Origin: Burkholderiaceae bacterium
GTDB taxonomy: Bacteria > Pseudomonadota > Gammaproteobacteria > Burkholderiales > Burkholderiaceae
Reading direction: 5' to 3'
Assembly: GCA_947448305.1 (NCBI GenBank)
Contig: CANFME010000016.1
Span: 1-35,076, forward strand
DNA: 35,076 bases
The position numbers and the translations under genes are program-made. Below, piece by piece: positions 34,739 to 35,076 of the stretch (position 1 is the stretch's first letter; each line of letters starts with the position of its first letter). Below the pieces are notes generated by a model. It was given only the letters and a program-made list of their open reading frames with translations, had not been told where the DNA came from and did no database searches.

Positions 34739-35076
34739 TTAATGAATACTCTTCCAATAAGCTGCATTCAATCTCCAAGCGAAAACTGTGAATACGGCTA
34801 AGAATAGTAACACAATTACACCAATTCGCTTACGTTGTAGTTGACCAGGCTCGCTCATCCAAGTCAAAAATGCGGTAAGGTCGCCCATATTGTGATCAAA
34901 GTCTTGTTGATTCATTTTGCCAGGAGTGAGCTGTTCAAAGCCTACAAAACGTTGCTCAGCAGCACCACCGTGAGCACCAGCAGCTTCTTCAAATTTAGCT
35001 GCACGCTCTCCTTGTAATTCCCAAAGGATATGAGGCATACCAACGTTTTTGTATACCAAATTATTCCAGCCAGTCG
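34739..35076 (-). CDS. petC: PetC, cytochrome c1 of the bc1 complex (partial, C-terminus)
   Basis: The frame is open to the window edge; the track's TTG start at 35059 is only the first possible codon inside the window. The visible 112 residues include TGWNNLVYKNVGMPHILWELQG and MGDLTAFLTWMSEPGQLQRKRIGV, both typical of cytochrome c1. A membrane anchor (about IGVIVLLFLAVFTVFAW) and a short tail follow. The CxxCH haem site lies upstream, outside the window. Cytochrome c1 passes electrons from the Rieske protein to soluble or membrane cytochromes. sspA and sspB follow, the usual order in betaproteobacteria. Confidence 0.94.
   Translation of the reverse strand, partial: TGWNNLVYKNVGMPHILWELQGERAAKFEEAAGAHGGAAEQRFVGFEQLTPGKMNQQDFDHNMGDLTAFLTWMSEPGQLQRKRIGVIVLLFLAVFTVFAWRLNAAYWKSIH

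Overview
The window reads as an ordinary chromosomal segment of a small-genome betaproteobacterium, most likely Burkholderiales/Burkholderiaceae close to Polynucleobacter. The reasons are a fairly AT-rich base composition (by eye, not computed), the mraZ-rsmH-ftsL-ftsI-murE-murF order, petC-sspA-sspB, a PHA phasin, Bug/TctC-type periplasmic receptors, ubiquinone genes (coq7, ubiH family) and a DsbC. The genus is an inference from gene content, not a database match. No phage, insertion sequence, plasmid or CRISPR signal was seen, and no gene-free stretch exceeds 300 bases.

Layout. 1-5300 (minus strand) is the start of the division and cell-wall (dcw) cluster: mraZ, rsmH, ftsL, ftsI, murE and the first 102 codons of murF. 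Every junction from rsmH to murF is an ATGA stop/start overlap, so the block looks translationally coupled. It is driven from a promoter carrying MraZ-type decamer boxes. Upstream come a repeat-rich 240-bp spacer, coq7 and a beta-hydroxyacid dehydrogenase (both minus), then a divergent M20 amidohydrolase. 8575-11088 holds mltA with a DUF3047 lipoprotein, a 40-codon membrane-protein ORF absent from the supplied track, and apaG. 11158-15831 is a plus-strand rpe-trpE-trpG-trpD-trpC operon. 15842-18083 has a convergent LhgO-type oxidase and ychF. 18110-25142 is a plus-strand run: UbiH-family hydroxylase, dsbC, M61 peptidase, ung, prfA, prmC, grxD. A phasin gene with its own terminator and a paired TTGCAATGCAA operator follows. 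26166-29864 is the most accessory-looking part: BKACE enzyme, divergent TetR regulator, Bug solute receptor and cyclase-family hydrolase. An outer-membrane barrel protein and a large TPR/GT41 glycosyltransferase come next. The window closes with tRNA-Thr(TGT), sspB, sspA and the 3' end of petC.

How the genes work together. mraZ to murF make and use peptidoglycan precursors at the septum, and mltA turns over the same polymer. rpe and the trp genes link pentose phosphates to tryptophan. coq7, the UbiH-like hydroxylase and petC belong to quinone synthesis and the bc1 respiratory branch. prfA and prmC are functional partners (the release factor and its glutamine methylase). sspA/sspB serve stress regulation and ClpXP delivery. 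The cyclase/Bug/TetR/BKACE group is best read as a regulated catabolic island for an unidentified carboxylate; a 22-bp palindrome over the cyclase promoter is the likely regulator site.

Several start codons in the supplied track look too far upstream. I moved mraZ, trpC, dsbC, grxD, the phasin, Bug, cyclase and the barrel protein to internal starts, using ribosome-binding sites, family N-termini or signal peptides.
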